NCBI GenBank assembly: GCA_036821645.1
Contig: DAISJD010000016.1
Span: 1-38,266, forward strand
Direction: 5' to 3'
DNA length: 38,266 nucleotides
From: DAISJD01 sp036821645
GTDB lineage: Bacteria; Pseudomonadota; Alphaproteobacteria; ATCC43930; CGMCC-115725
In this document: positions 7,892 through 16,640 of the stretch, one piece after another
How the letters are laid out: each line of letters opens with the position of its first letter
Position numbering within the stretch: the stretch's first letter is position 1
Position numbers and translations under genes: made by a program
Notes under the pieces: generated by a model
Seen by the model: the letters and a program-made list of their open reading frames with translations, nothing else
Told to the model about the DNA's origin: nothing
Databases searched by the model: none

Positions 7892-8005
7892 AATAGCCGC
7901 CCTGCCTGAAGAAGGGTTTGACAGCAGGGGCGGGACGGACCAATTTCTGATCCAACTGTCTTGTGCAACGCGTGGCTGATAGGGGTGCTCGTCTTGGAAA
8001 CCGGT

Positions 8006-9805
8006 ATGCTGAAGATCGATGGCGACCGTTTGCGGTCTCTTTTCCTCAAGTTCTTCGCCGAGCGCGGGCATGCCGTCATCCCGAGCGCCTCGGTCATTCC
8101 CGATAACGATCCGAGCGTTCTGTTCACGACCGCCGGCATGCATCCATTGGTGCCCTATCTGATGGGCCAACCGCATCCGGCAGGGGTGCGGCTCGTCGAT
8201 GTGCAAAAATGCATTCGCACCAACGATATCGAAGAGGTGGGCGATGCGACCCATCTGACTTTTTTCGAAATGTTGGGCAATTGGTCGCTCGGCGATTATT
8301 TCAAGGAAGACTCGATCAAGTGGAGCTGGGAATTTCTGACCAGCCCCGATTGGCTCGCTATTCCCAAGGAACGCATTGCGGTTAGCTGTTTCGGCGGCGG
8401 CAACGGCGTCGAGCGGGACGAGGTGTCTTACGCGATTTGGCGCGGGCTTGGGGTGCCGGATGCGCGGATCGCCTTTCTTGGGATCGAGGATAATTGGTGG
8501 GCGACGGGTGACGAAGGCCCGTGCGGCCCCGATACGGAAATTTTCTACGATACGAAGGCGGGCGTCGCCTGCGATCAGGGGGCGGCGTGCAAACCCGGCT
8601 GCCCGTGCAATCGGTGGGTCGAGATCTGGAATAACGTGTTCATGGCGTTCAATCGCCATAACGGCCAGTTGCTGGATCTGCCCAAGCGCAACGTCGATAC
8701 GGGCATGGGTTTGGAACGGACCTTGGCGGTCCTGAACGGTACCCAATCCGCCTATGATACCAGTTCGTTCTTGCCGATTCTGACGGCGATCATCGAAAAA
8801 TCCGACTACACCGCCGAGGCTATCCACGCCGATCCGGCCTTGCTGCGCGCCCTTCGGGTGACGGCCGATCATTTGCGGACGGCCGTCTTCATCATCGGGG
8901 ACGAGCGGGGGGTGACGCCGTCCAACCAGGGGGCCGGTTACGTCCTGCGTCGGCTCATCCGCCGTGCCATTCGGTTCTGCGACATTCTCAAGGTCAAGGG
9001 CAGCGATTGGGTTGCAATCAACCGCACCGTGATCGCGATGTTCGCCAAGGCCTATCCCGAACTCGACACGCATGCCGACAAGATCGATCATGAATTGACC
9101 CTCGAATTGAAGCGGTTCGAGCAGGCACTCAAGATCGGTATCAAGCTTTTGGGTCAGGAAATCGCGGTCTTGAAGGCTGCGGGTGCCACGGTTCTGCCGG
9201 GCGAGGTTGCCTTCAAACTCTATGACACCTATGGGTTTCCGATCGAATTCACCCAGGAACTGTCGACGGAACAGGGATTGGTCGTGGATATGGCGGGCTA
9301 TGAACGCCGGTTCGACGAACATCGCGCGGCGTCCAAGACCGAGGCAGCCAAGAGCGGTCTTGCCGACGATTCCGAAGAATCCGTGCGCTATCATACGGCA
9401 ACCCACTTGTTGCATGCGGGCTTGCGCGCCGTTTTGGGCCATCATGTGTTCCAAAAGGGCTCCAACATTACCCGCGAACGCCTGCGCTTCGACTTTTCTC
9501 ACCCGGCCGCGATGACCAAGGAAGAAATTGCGGCGGTCGAGGCCTGGGTTCAAAACGCGATCGATGCCGCCTTGCCGGTTACGAACGAGGCCATGAGCCT
9601 TGCCGATGCCCAGGCCAAGGGGGCGATCGGCCTGTTCAACGATAAATACGACCATAACGTCACGGTTTATTCGATCGGCGATTTGTCCATGGAATTGTGC
9701 GGTGGCCCCCATGTGCAGAATACGATCGATATCGGTCGCTTCAAAATCGCCAAGGAACAATCCTCATCGGCCGGTGTGCGCCGTATTCGTGCCGTGATTC
9801 AGTGA
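8006..9805 (+). CDS. alaS: Minimal alanyl-tRNA synthetase lacking C-Ala domain
   Basis: A 599-residue class II alanyl-tRNA synthetase, against about 875 for the usual bacterial enzyme. The catalytic domain is complete: TFFEMLGNWSLGDYFK at 85-100 and GMGLER motif 3 at 233-238. A Cys cluster (C189, C195, C199, C201) suggests a zinc knuckle. The tRNA-binding helices (about 255-445) lead almost directly into the editing domain, with H463/H467 in HTATH and C565/H569 in CGGPH. Missing are the beta-barrel with the FYAESGGQ-type motif that normally lies between them, and the whole C-Ala oligomerisation domain. GMHPLVPYL, QKGSNITRERLRFDFSHP and CGGPHV are, from memory, typical of Patescibacteria/CPR enzymes. 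The start at 8006 has only a weak RBS. Whether it is the only alaS cannot be seen here. Confidence 0.9.
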   Translation: MLKIDGDRLRSLFLKFFAERGHAVIPSASVIPDNDPSVLFTTAGMHPLVPYLMGQPHPAGVRLVDVQKCIRTNDIEEVGDATHLTFFEMLGNWSLGDYFKEDSIKWSWEFLTSPDWLAIPKERIAVSCFGGGNGVERDEVSYAIWRGLGVPDARIAFLGIEDNWWATGDEGPCGPDTEIFYDTKAGVACDQGAACKPGCPCNRWVEIWNNVFMAFNRHNGQLLDLPKRNVDTGMGLERTLAVLNGTQSAYDTSSFLPILTAIIEKSDYTAEAIHADPALLRALRVTADHLRTAVFIIGDERGVTPSNQGAGYVLRRLIRRAIRFCDILKVKGSDWVAINRTVIAMFAKAYPELDTHADKIDHELTLELKRFEQALKIGIKLLGQEIAVLKAAGATVLPGEVAFKLYDTYGFPIEFTQELSTEQGLVVDMAGYERRFDEHRAASKTEAAKSGLADDSEESVRYHTATHLLHAGLRAVLGHHVFQKGSNITRERLRFDFSHPAAMTKEEIAAVEAWVQNAIDAALPVTNEAMSLADAQAKGAIGLFNDKYDHNVTVYSIGDLSMELCGGPHVQNTIDIGRFKIAKEQSSSAGVRRIRAVIQ

Positions 9806-9851
9806 CATCGTGGCGCATGGTCTTTGGGAAAACGCCGGATAGACTGGTGCC

Positions 9852-10394
9852 ATGGGGTTTGCGTCGAAACGATCTGCGATGAAAGACCGGTTGTCCGGGT
9901 TTGGAACGGGTATCAGGCGATGGACCGGGGGCGATCCGGTGCGTCGCCTCGTGACCGCTCTGTTGATTCTGGCCCTGTCTTTATTGCCGCTCGAAAGTTG
10001 GGCTGGACACGGCCCGTTGGCGATGCGCGCCAACGGGGTCGCTCCCCTTGAGGAAGGCTTATTCGGCCTTGCCCTCTGCATTCCTAACGCTCAATCGAAA
10101 TCGAAATCCCAAGAACGGGATGCGGGGCATCCGTGCGATCTCTGCGTGAGCGGTTGCTGCGTGCCGTCTTTGGGCGCATCCCCCGTTGATACCGCGTGGG
10201 CACCGCCGGTTTTTACGGCGGCAATCCGGACTGCGAGGGCGGCGATCGATCCGGGGCTTCCCCCTGTTCACGCGCCGACCCTGGGGCCGCGCGGGCCGCC
10301 ATGCCCGATTACTGTCGACAAGACGATCCGAACTGTCCGTCTGACGTCGATCGGGACGAACGACAGACATGAGGGTGTTGATGTTGCCGGATGA
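9852..10394 (+). CDS. DUF2946-like exported Cys-containing protein
   Basis: A 180-residue protein with a charged N terminus and one hydrophobic segment at about residues 31-48 (RRLVTALLILALSLLPL) that could be a signal peptide or anchor. It then has HPCDLCVSGCC around 113-123 and RGPPCP around 145-150. A CxxC near the middle with RGPP near the end is the pattern of DUF2946 proteins, small predicted metal-linked proteins often found in copper gene clusters. The C-terminal 30 residues after RGPP are not typical. An alternative start is the ATG at 9879. The stop overlaps an ATG at 10391 and the PCuAC, SCO and cytochrome c genes follow, so it probably belongs to that block. Family assignment is moderate. 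Confidence 0.6.
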   Translation: MGFASKRSAMKDRLSGFGTGIRRWTGGDPVRRLVTALLILALSLLPLESWAGHGPLAMRANGVAPLEEGLFGLALCIPNAQSKSKSQERDAGHPCDLCVSGCCVPSLGASPVDTAWAPPVFTAAIRTARAAIDPGLPPVHAPTLGPRGPPCPITVDKTIRTVRLTSIGTNDRHEGVDVAG

Positions 10395-10501
10395 TCGTGG
10401 GGTCAGATTTTTCTGTTCGAACCGATCATGCGGTCCGCGTGACATGGCTGTGCAGGCCGTACCCCCTTGCGAAGGGACCGGTCGCCATCCCGTTTGAAAG
10501 A

Positions 10502-11101
10502 ATGACGATGTTATTATTGCGCGTAAGTTTGCTGGCCGCGACGGCCTTGGTTTTTCTCTTGACCACCCTTGGGGCCTATGCCCAACAGCCGTCGGGTGCG
10601 GCGGTGCCGGATAAGGGTGCCATGCCCGCCCATGGCATCGCATATCCTGAGGGTGTGGTCGAAATCAAAGGGGCCTTTGCCCGCGCGACGGCGGGGGCCG
10701 TGAAAAACGGGGCCGCCTATTTTACGATTACCAGTTCGTTGGACGATAAAATCATCGCCGCCTCTTCACCTATTGCGGAAAAGGTGGAAATCCATGAACA
10801 TCGGATGGATAATGGGATTATGTCCATGCGACCGGTTGCATCCGTGCCGCTTGCGCACGGGCAAGCGGTCACGTTCGAGCCGGGTGGCTTTCACGTGATG
10901 CTGATCGGTCTAAAACAGAAATTGATCGAAGGCGCGGACTTTCCGTTGACCGTGATCCTCGAGCATGGCGGTATGGTCGAAACCAAGGTGACTGTCGGTT
11001 CCGTCGGAGCCAAGGCGGCCGGGGGCGGTGGCATGCATGAAGGCCATTCGATGGGCCACGATCATGATGCAGCGCCGAGCGGCGAACATAAAGGACATTG
11101 A
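10502..11101 (+). CDS. PCuAC-type periplasmic Cu(I) chaperone
   Basis: A 199-residue exported copper chaperone. The signal peptide is about residues 1-27 (AYA then QQP). The core (about 50-165) carries the PCuAC ligand pattern with exact spacing: H98, ten residues, M109, twenty-one residues, H131, one residue, M133. The family delivers Cu(I) to the CuA or CuB sites of cytochrome oxidases, with SCO. The C-terminal tail MHEGHSMGHDHD...EHKGH adds further His/Met. The ATG at 10502 puts the signal peptide at the N terminus; an ATG at 10391 that overlaps the previous stop would add 37 residues before it and is less likely. The SCO gene follows by 4 bp. Confidence 0.93.
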   Translation: MTMLLLRVSLLAATALVFLLTTLGAYAQQPSGAAVPDKGAMPAHGIAYPEGVVEIKGAFARATAGAVKNGAAYFTITSSLDDKIIAASSPIAEKVEIHEHRMDNGIMSMRPVASVPLAHGQAVTFEPGGFHVMLIGLKQKLIEGADFPLTVILEHGGMVETKVTVGSVGAKAAGGGGMHEGHSMGHDHDAAPSGEHKGH

Positions 11102-11105
11102 ACCT

Positions 11106-11834
11106 GTGACAACGCGGCGATTTGGCCTTGTGGCGGGACTGGCGGTTTCTTTGACCGCCGGTCTCGGCCTTCTGGCATATGGGCATTTTACCGACGAGGC
11201 CGATCTCGGTATGATGAAGGCGTCGCCCGACGCCCCCGCTTCGAGCACGGCCGGGACACTGACGGCCCCAGCATCGTCTCCGGTGCCGTCGCCAGCGTTG
11301 CCTGCCCCGACGAAACCGCCGGGCGAGGTTGCCCCATCACCGCCATCAACCCCATCGGTCGGCGGACCCTTCGCCCTCATCGACGCGGACGGCAAGCCCG
11401 TAACGGATCAGGATTTCAAGGGCAAATGGATGCTGATTTATTTCGGCTATACGAACTGCCCCGATGCCTGTCCCACGGCCTTGAATGATATGGCGCTTGC
11501 CTTGGACAAGATCGGCGATAAACGGGCCAAGGTTCAGCCGATCTTCATCACCATCGATCCGGAACGGGATACGGGTGCCGTGTTGAAGGATTACGTCAAG
11601 GCGTTCGGGGACGATTTCATCGCCTTGACCGGCGATCAGGCCGCCCTTACTGCGGCGGAAAAGGCCTTTCGGGTCTATGCCAAAAAGGAACCTCATGACA
11701 ATGGCGATGGGTACGAGATGGCCCATAGCTCGATCATCTATCTGATGAGCGATACGGGGGCCTTTATCAAGGTTTTCACCCATGAAAACCCCCCAGAGAA
11801 GATTGCCGAAACCATGATGCAGCGGATTCCGTGA
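11106..11834 (+). CDS. SCO1/SenC family copper-thioredoxin protein
   Basis: A 242-residue membrane-anchored periplasmic protein. A TM anchor (about 7-25) is followed by a Pro/Ala/Ser linker (about 40-84) and a thioredoxin-fold SCO domain. Copper ligands are all present: C118 and C122 in TNCPDACPT, and H207 in MAHSSIIYL. SCO proteins metallate or reduce the CuA site of cytochrome oxidase together with PCuAC. The GTG at 11106 is chosen because AAGGA lies 10 nt before it and it follows the PCuAC stop by 4 bp; the longer ATG frame would sit deep in the PCuAC gene. The stop overlaps the GTG of the cytochrome c gene, so the three are probably one operon. Confidence 0.93.
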   Translation: MTTRRFGLVAGLAVSLTAGLGLLAYGHFTDEADLGMMKASPDAPASSTAGTLTAPASSPVPSPALPAPTKPPGEVAPSPPSTPSVGGPFALIDADGKPVTDQDFKGKWMLIYFGYTNCPDACPTALNDMALALDKIGDKRAKVQPIFITIDPERDTGAVLKDYVKAFGDDFIALTGDQAALTAAEKAFRVYAKKEPHDNGDGYEMAHSSIIYLMSDTGAFIKVFTHENPPEKIAETMMQRIP

Positions 11835-12328
11835 GGGGCGGGATTTCTGTGCGAGCCCAGATCCTGCTGGCCCTGATGATGGTCTGCGCCCTGCCGGTTG
11901 GAGCCGCAGCCCAGACGGCCGGGCCGCCCAGCAGTCCGGGGGCCATCCTTTATGCCAAGACTTGTGCATCCTGCCACGGCGTTCGGCTTGAAGGGCAACC
12001 CAATTGGGACCGCGTCAATAGTACGGGACGCCTGCCGGCCCCACCCCATGACGAGACGGGGCATACGTGGGAACATAGCGACGCGGAATTGATCGCGATG
12101 ATCAAAACGGGCCGGGCCGCCTCGGCCCCGGCCGATTATGTCAGTGACATGCCCGCCTTTAAAGACACGCTCAGCGATGCGGAAATCGACGCGATCTTGG
12201 CGTTCATCAAAAGCCAATGGTCGCCCGGCGTGCGGGCCTATCAGGCGGCGCTCAATCCGGGGGGGACATTCGACGACGTGCCGGGTGATTGGTCGTTTCC
12301 GCCGACCTGTAAACCGACGCGCCCCTGA
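11831..12328 (+). CDS. Periplasmic class I c-type cytochrome
   Basis: A 165-residue monoheme cytochrome c. A signal peptide (to about AAAQ at residue 28) is followed by heme motif CASCHG (C45, C48, H49). M107 in SDMPAF is the likely sixth ligand, and SDAEIDAILAFIKSQW is the typical C-terminal helix. The GTG at 11831 overlaps the SCO stop; a second GTG at 11849 is in frame, has GAGGGG upstream and gives a shorter signal peptide, so it may be the real start. Co-transcription with PCuAC and SCO suggests an electron carrier tied to copper enzyme assembly or a copper oxidase, but the partner is not in the window. Confidence 0.88.
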   Translation: MRGGISVRAQILLALMMVCALPVGAAAQTAGPPSSPGAILYAKTCASCHGVRLEGQPNWDRVNSTGRLPAPPHDETGHTWEHSDAELIAMIKTGRAASAPADYVSDMPAFKDTLSDAEIDAILAFIKSQWSPGVRAYQAALNPGGTFDDVPGDWSFPPTCKPTRP

Positions 12329-12454
12329 TCTTTGGGATTGCATCCAGGGGCATCTTCGGGAAGTCTATCATCCGGGTGTCGCGGTGGGTCTCAGCCTGTC
12401 TTCTGGGTTGCGCCATGCCGCATCGGCGGGTTTTAGGTGGGCGGGGGGAATGCC

Positions 12455-13636
12455 ATGAGCGATACGGCTCTTGACCTTGGCGAGGGACAGACGAACCGAT
12501 CCGCGCGCACCGTCTGGGCCGAGCGCGTGCTCGATCGTCTGGATATTGCCGTCTTGGTTCATTGCGACGGTCGGCCGCTTGCCTGCAATCGATGGTTTGC
12601 CGATCTCATCGGAGCCGCCGATGTCTCGGACGTTTTGGCCCGCGATCATGTGCCGGGGTTACCCATTCCCGAAGCCTTGGATGGGGTCGTGCGTCCGACC
12701 CTTTGGGTCAAGGCGGACGGCACCGTGATGATCGATCTTGCCGCTGAAAAGATCCTGTTCGACGGTTTCGAGGCGGTCGAGTTGCGGTGGATGACGCAGG
12801 CGAACGGGGAGGCGGTTGCGGTCAAGGCCGCCCTCGCCAAGGCCCATGCCACGCTTTATCATTGCGACCGGCTTGTCTCATTGGGGCGCATTCAGGGCGG
12901 TATCGCCCATGAAATCAAAAATCCCCTGAACTTCGTCAATAATTTCGCCCTCTTGTGCTTGGATCAATTGCAGGATCTTCGAGAATTCGCCGCCGAACCC
13001 GATTCGCGCGATTTCATGGATGTAATCGAGACGTTGGCCGCCAATATCGAGAAAATCCGCGAGCATGGCACGCGGGCTGATAGTATCGTGCGGGGGGTCT
13101 TGCGCCATTTGCGCGGCAATAACGATTGGCGTGCAACCGATCTCAATGCCTTGGTCGATGAAGTGTTCGGTCTCGCCTGGCATGGCGCGCGGGCAATCGA
13201 ACCCGCCTTGGAAGTGATTTCGGAAGTAAAAACCGATCCCGCGATCGACCGCATCACGCTGCGGGCCGATTCGATCAGTCGGGCCTTTTTAAATCTCCTC
13301 AATAATGCGTTCGAGGCGGTGATCGCCCGACAGCGACAGGCCAAACTCGCGAAGTCGTCCTATGTCGGACGGGTCTCGATCGAAACGAGTGCGCACCCTG
13401 ACTATGCCTTGGTTCGCATCCTGGATAATGGGACCGGGATTGCAAACACGGTGAAGTCGGCACTTTTTACGCCCTTTTTCACGACCAAGCCCGAGGGAAC
13501 TGGGATTGGCCTTGGGCTTGTGATTGCCCGTCAAGTCATCGTCGCAGATCATCACGGCACCTTGGAGATCGAAAGCGACGGTGTGAGCGGAACGTGCGTC
13601 ACCATGACCCTGCCCTGGAGTGGTCAGGGGCGATAG
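12455..13636 (+). CDS. Sensor histidine kinase, cytoplasmic, PAS-like N terminus
   Basis: A 393-residue histidine kinase without transmembrane segments. Residues 20-125 resemble a PAS-type sensor domain. The H-box GGIAHEIKNPLNFVNNF has the phospho-acceptor H152. The catalytic domain has an N box (NLLNNAFEAV), G1 (DNGTGI), F box (FTPFFTTK) and G2 (GTGIGLGL). The H-box NPLNFVNNF type is common in kinases of the NtrB/HK4-like group. No response regulator is adjacent, so it is an orphan here. The ATG at 12455 is preceded by a GGGGGG run; an upstream GTG at 12437 is possible. It is convergent with the aminotransferase gene, 13 bp away. Confidence 0.9.
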   Translation: MSDTALDLGEGQTNRSARTVWAERVLDRLDIAVLVHCDGRPLACNRWFADLIGAADVSDVLARDHVPGLPIPEALDGVVRPTLWVKADGTVMIDLAAEKILFDGFEAVELRWMTQANGEAVAVKAALAKAHATLYHCDRLVSLGRIQGGIAHEIKNPLNFVNNFALLCLDQLQDLREFAAEPDSRDFMDVIETLAANIEKIREHGTRADSIVRGVLRHLRGNNDWRATDLNALVDEVFGLAWHGARAIEPALEVISEVKTDPAIDRITLRADSISRAFLNLLNNAFEAVIARQRQAKLAKSSYVGRVSIETSAHPDYALVRILDNGTGIANTVKSALFTPFFTTKPEGTGIGLGLVIARQVIVADHHGTLEIESDGVSGTCVTMTLPWSGQGR

Positions 13637-13649
13637 CCGTTGGCATCCG

Positions 13650-14825
13650 TCATGCAAGCATTAGCTTGATGTTGCGCACGGCCTGACGGATGCGATCGGT
13701 ATTTTCGACGAGGCCGAGACGCACATGGCCATCGCCATGTTCGCCAAAGCCGATGCCGGGGGCAACCGCAACATTGGCCTGTTCCAAGAGGTGCTTGGAA
13801 AAGTCGAGACTGCCGAGATGCCGGTATTGTTCAGGCAGGGGGGCCCAGGCAAACATGGAGGCTTCGGGGGCGGGAACGGGCCAGCCGGCCTGGTGTAGCC
13901 CCTCGATCAACACATCCCGGCGGCGTTTATAAGTTGCCCGCATTTGATCGACGCAGTCCTGCGGTCCGTTGAGGGCGGCGATGGCGGCGACCTGTATCGG
14001 GGTGAAGGCCCCGTAATCCAGATAGGATTTCACCCGGCCCAGAGCGGCGATCAAGCGTTTGCAACCGACCGCATAGCCGATGCGCCAGCCCGGCATGGAG
14101 TAGGTCTTGCTGAGACTGCCGAATTCGACGCAGGTCTCGCGGGCACCCGGAATTTCCAGAATCGATGGCGGAACCTGGTCGCCGAAATAAATCTCGCTAT
14201 AGGCAAGATCCGACAGGACATAGAGGTTGCGACTGCGCGCGAAGGCGACGACCTCGCCATACCAGTCGAGATCGCGCAGCTCCGCCGTCGGGTTCGAGGG
14301 GTAATTGACGATGAGGGCGATCGGGGCCGGAACGGAATGGCGGTAGGCATGTTCGACCGCCTTGACGAATTGGTCGGGCGGACAGGGGGGAATATGGCGG
14401 ATCGCGGCCCCGGCAATCACAAAGCCGAACGCATGGATCGGATAACTGGGATTGGGCACCAGGACCACATCGCCCGGACTGGTAATTGCTTGGGCAAGAT
14501 TGGCCAACCCCTCCTTCGAGCCCAAGGTCACGATAATTTCGGTTTCGGGATCGAGTTCGACCCGAAAACGGCGGGCATAATAGGCTGCAATCGCCTTGCG
14601 CAAGCCTGGAATACCCTTGCTGTTTGAATAGCGGTGCGTGCGCGGATCCTGGACCGTTTCGATCAGTTTTTGCACCACATGGGGGGGCGACGGCATATCG
14701 GGATTGCCCATACCGAAATCGATCACATCGCGACCGGCGGCGCGCGCGGCGGCCTTCAGTCGATTGACTTCGGCGAACACATAAGGCGGCAGGCGGCGGA
14801 TGCGGTGGAATTCGGTTGTGGACAT
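13650..14825 (-). CDS. alaC: AlaC-like class I/II aminotransferase
   Basis: A 391-residue fold-type I PLP aminotransferase. Catalytic Lys is K240 in GSLSKTYSMPGWRIG, with N178 in NYPSNPT, D206 and Y209 in SDLAYSE, and an Arg in MPGWRIG. FGMGNPDMPSP near 37-47 and RYSNSKGIPGLRKAI match the AlaC/LL-DAP-aminotransferase group; the closest recognised relative is AlaC, which makes alanine from pyruvate and glutamate. A role in methionine or DAP metabolism cannot be excluded. The ATG at 14825 starts at the usual family N terminus (MSTTEFHRI), with GGAAAG 8-10 nt upstream; in-frame codons before it have no family similarity. Confidence 0.88.
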   Translation of the reverse strand: MSTTEFHRIRRLPPYVFAEVNRLKAAARAAGRDVIDFGMGNPDMPSPPHVVQKLIETVQDPRTHRYSNSKGIPGLRKAIAAYYARRFRVELDPETEIIVTLGSKEGLANLAQAITSPGDVVLVPNPSYPIHAFGFVIAGAAIRHIPPCPPDQFVKAVEHAYRHSVPAPIALIVNYPSNPTAELRDLDWYGEVVAFARSRNLYVLSDLAYSEIYFGDQVPPSILEIPGARETCVEFGSLSKTYSMPGWRIGYAVGCKRLIAALGRVKSYLDYGAFTPIQVAAIAALNGPQDCVDQMRATYKRRRDVLIEGLHQAGWPVPAPEASMFAWAPLPEQYRHLGSLDFSKHLLEQANVAVAPGIGFGEHGDGHVRLGLVENTDRIRQAVRNIKLMLA

Positions 14826-14942
14826 CACGATAATCTTTCCAGATTGGCGGTAGGTTGCGCAATAAACAGAATAAAAATGCACATCTTGCGCAAGACTGTC
14901 ACGAGTCTTGGTTCTGGAAAAGACTAATTCGACAAAAGAGGA

Positions 14943-16211
14943 TCAGGGGTCAATATCAGGCATACCGACGGTGTTTTTCATACAGGCATCCGTCATATCG
15001 GCTTGATCGAGCCGGGCGCCGACAAGGCGTGCGCCGGTAAGGTCGGCATCGCGTAGATTGGCGTATCTAAGATCGGTGCCGGTAAAATCGGCAAAGCGTG
15101 CTTGTACCCCCGATAGGTTGGCGGCAAGGGGCGGACTGCTGATCAGGGGAAGCGGCCCGATGAGCGCCATGCTGAGATTGGCCCGGTCGAGCCGAGCATT
15201 CTTGAGGATGGCCCCCCTGAGATCGGCACCGCCCAACAGGCAATCGCGCAAATCGGCCCCTTCGAGATTGGCCCGTTGCAGGCGGGCATGGCGCAGATCC
15301 ATCCCGGCCAATGTGGCCATCGGCGCGTTCAAGGCCCCAAGATAGGCACCGGCCAAGCTTTTGGCCGGACGCAAATCGACCCCGCTTAGATCTGCCAATT
15401 CCCCATCGCCGCCATCATGGGCGGTCAAGAGCAATTCATGCAGCCGGTAGCGCGTATCGAAGGGGGGATGGAGATCGTCGAACGCAATGCCCGACGGGGC
15501 ACGGGTCAATGTGCCGGTAAAATCCGCCTCGGCATCTTCGACATAATCCATGATCGTATCGATCAGAATGGCCTGGGTGAAATTCGCCCCTCTGAGATCG
15601 GCACTGGTGAGATCGGCACGCGACAGATCGGCGTTTTTCAGAATGGCCCCTCTGAGATCGACCCGGATGAGTTTGACGTCGCGCATCACCGCGTCGGTGA
15701 AATCGGTATGGTGGGCAAGGGCCCCGGTAAGACGCGCCTGGGTCAGATTCGTCCCGCTGAAATTGGCACCGCCCAGATCGGCGTTCCGTTCGGTTTCGAT
15801 CGCCTCCAATTCGCCGTTGCGATAGCGCTGCACGAGACCGGCCGGGCGCAGATCGACATCGAACATATTGGCGCCGCTGAGATTGGCCCCGCGCAGACAG
15901 GCCCCGCGCAGATCCGCCCGTTCGAGCAGGGTTTTGCGCAAATCGCTGCCGGTGAAGTCGCAGGATTGCATGATGGCGGATTGAAAGATCGCATCGGCGC
16001 AATGGCAGTGACAGAGATAGCTGCCGGTGAGGTCAATATCCCGCAGGTTTCGCCCAGCCAATGTCAGGCCCGTCAAATCGCGATATTGGAGAATGGCGCG
16101 CTGACCGCCGTTGCGATTGGCAATATAGAGTGCGTGGCGATCCATGATCGCATCCAACTCGTGCTGCGTCACGCGCGCGCGGGGTCGATCCGTGCCGGTT
16201 TGTGCGTTCAT
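14943..16211 (-). CDS. Pentapeptide-repeat protein
   Basis: A 422-residue protein built mainly of A(D/N)LxX repeats that form a right-handed beta-helix. Two repeat blocks are clear, about residues 45-235 (RADLRGACLRGANLSGAN, ADLSRADLTSADLRGAN) and about 270-415 (ADLRGAILKNARLDRANL), split by a non-repeat segment near 235-270. There is no signal peptide or kinase or channel domain. Some pentapeptide-repeat proteins mimic DNA and protect gyrase (Qnr, MfpA), but those are near 200 residues; this longer, split form has no assigned role. A purine-rich AAAGGGA precedes the ATG. The gene lies 117 bp upstream of alaC on the same strand. Confidence 0.9.
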   Translation of the reverse strand: MNAQTGTDRPRARVTQHELDAIMDRHALYIANRNGGQRAILQYRDLTGLTLAGRNLRDIDLTGSYLCHCHCADAIFQSAIMQSCDFTGSDLRKTLLERADLRGACLRGANLSGANMFDVDLRPAGLVQRYRNGELEAIETERNADLGGANFSGTNLTQARLTGALAHHTDFTDAVMRDVKLIRVDLRGAILKNADLSRADLTSADLRGANFTQAILIDTIMDYVEDAEADFTGTLTRAPSGIAFDDLHPPFDTRYRLHELLLTAHDGGDGELADLSGVDLRPAKSLAGAYLGALNAPMATLAGMDLRHARLQRANLEGADLRDCLLGGADLRGAILKNARLDRANLSMALIGPLPLISSPPLAANLSGVQARFADFTGTDLRYANLRDADLTGARLVGARLDQADMTDACMKNTVGMPDIDP

Positions 16212-16640
16212 AGTCCCTTTATCCCTGCGAGCGACGGGCCATCCAGCACCGCCGCACGCCGCCCCTGGCGATGCGGGGGCGATGTCGGCGGATCGGGATG
16301 AGGATCGGCTCTTTTCCCTTTAGGCTGAAGTGTGTGCCGTAATCATAAAGAATGCAACCCGTCTGAGGCAATGGGCGACAAAACGGGCGGAATATGATGT
16401 ATGCCCCTGATTGTAGAGACGGCTCGGATCGGAGGGTGTTTCGGCTGGGATGCATCAATGGACAACAGGTGTGCTGTCTATGCATGGCAATCGATTTGAC
16501 GCGCTGCAAAAACGGGTGTTAGCATCAAGCCATGGTGACAGATCGGGACCTCGCCAGAAACGGCACGCGAATTATGCTCCCGACCCTCTTCAAGGGTCGG
16601 GTCATGATTGGTTGTTTTTTTGCCGTTAAGAGGTCTGATA
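16212..16640. other. Intergenic region with promoter and hairpin for the ACT-cimA pair
   Basis: No convincing gene in these 429 bp. Toward the right end are a candidate promoter, TTGACG at 16496-16501 with an 18-bp spacer and TAGCAT at 16520-16525, and a hairpin plus T run (separate entry). A 54-codon frame from 16532 has no ribosome site and no branched-chain amino-acid run, so it is not a convincing leader peptide. Confidence 0.45.
16579..16621 (+). promoter_or_regulatory. Leader hairpin with downstream T run
   Basis: CCCGACCCT (16579-16587) and AGGGTCGGG (16593-16601) form a perfect 9-bp GC-rich stem with loop CTTCA. A run of eight T (16614-16621) follows 12 bases later. It lies in the predicted leader of the ACT-cimA operon, so attenuation is possible, but the gap between stem and T run is larger than in a standard terminator. 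Confidence 0.45.

Noticed and set aside
7862..9760. 632-codon minus-strand frame opposite alaS
   Set aside because: Shadow of the synthetase gene; no domain or ribosome site.
15417..16301. Repeat-rich plus-strand frame opposite the pentapeptide gene
   Set aside because: Its GEIG-type repeats are the complement of the pentapeptide repeats on the other strand.
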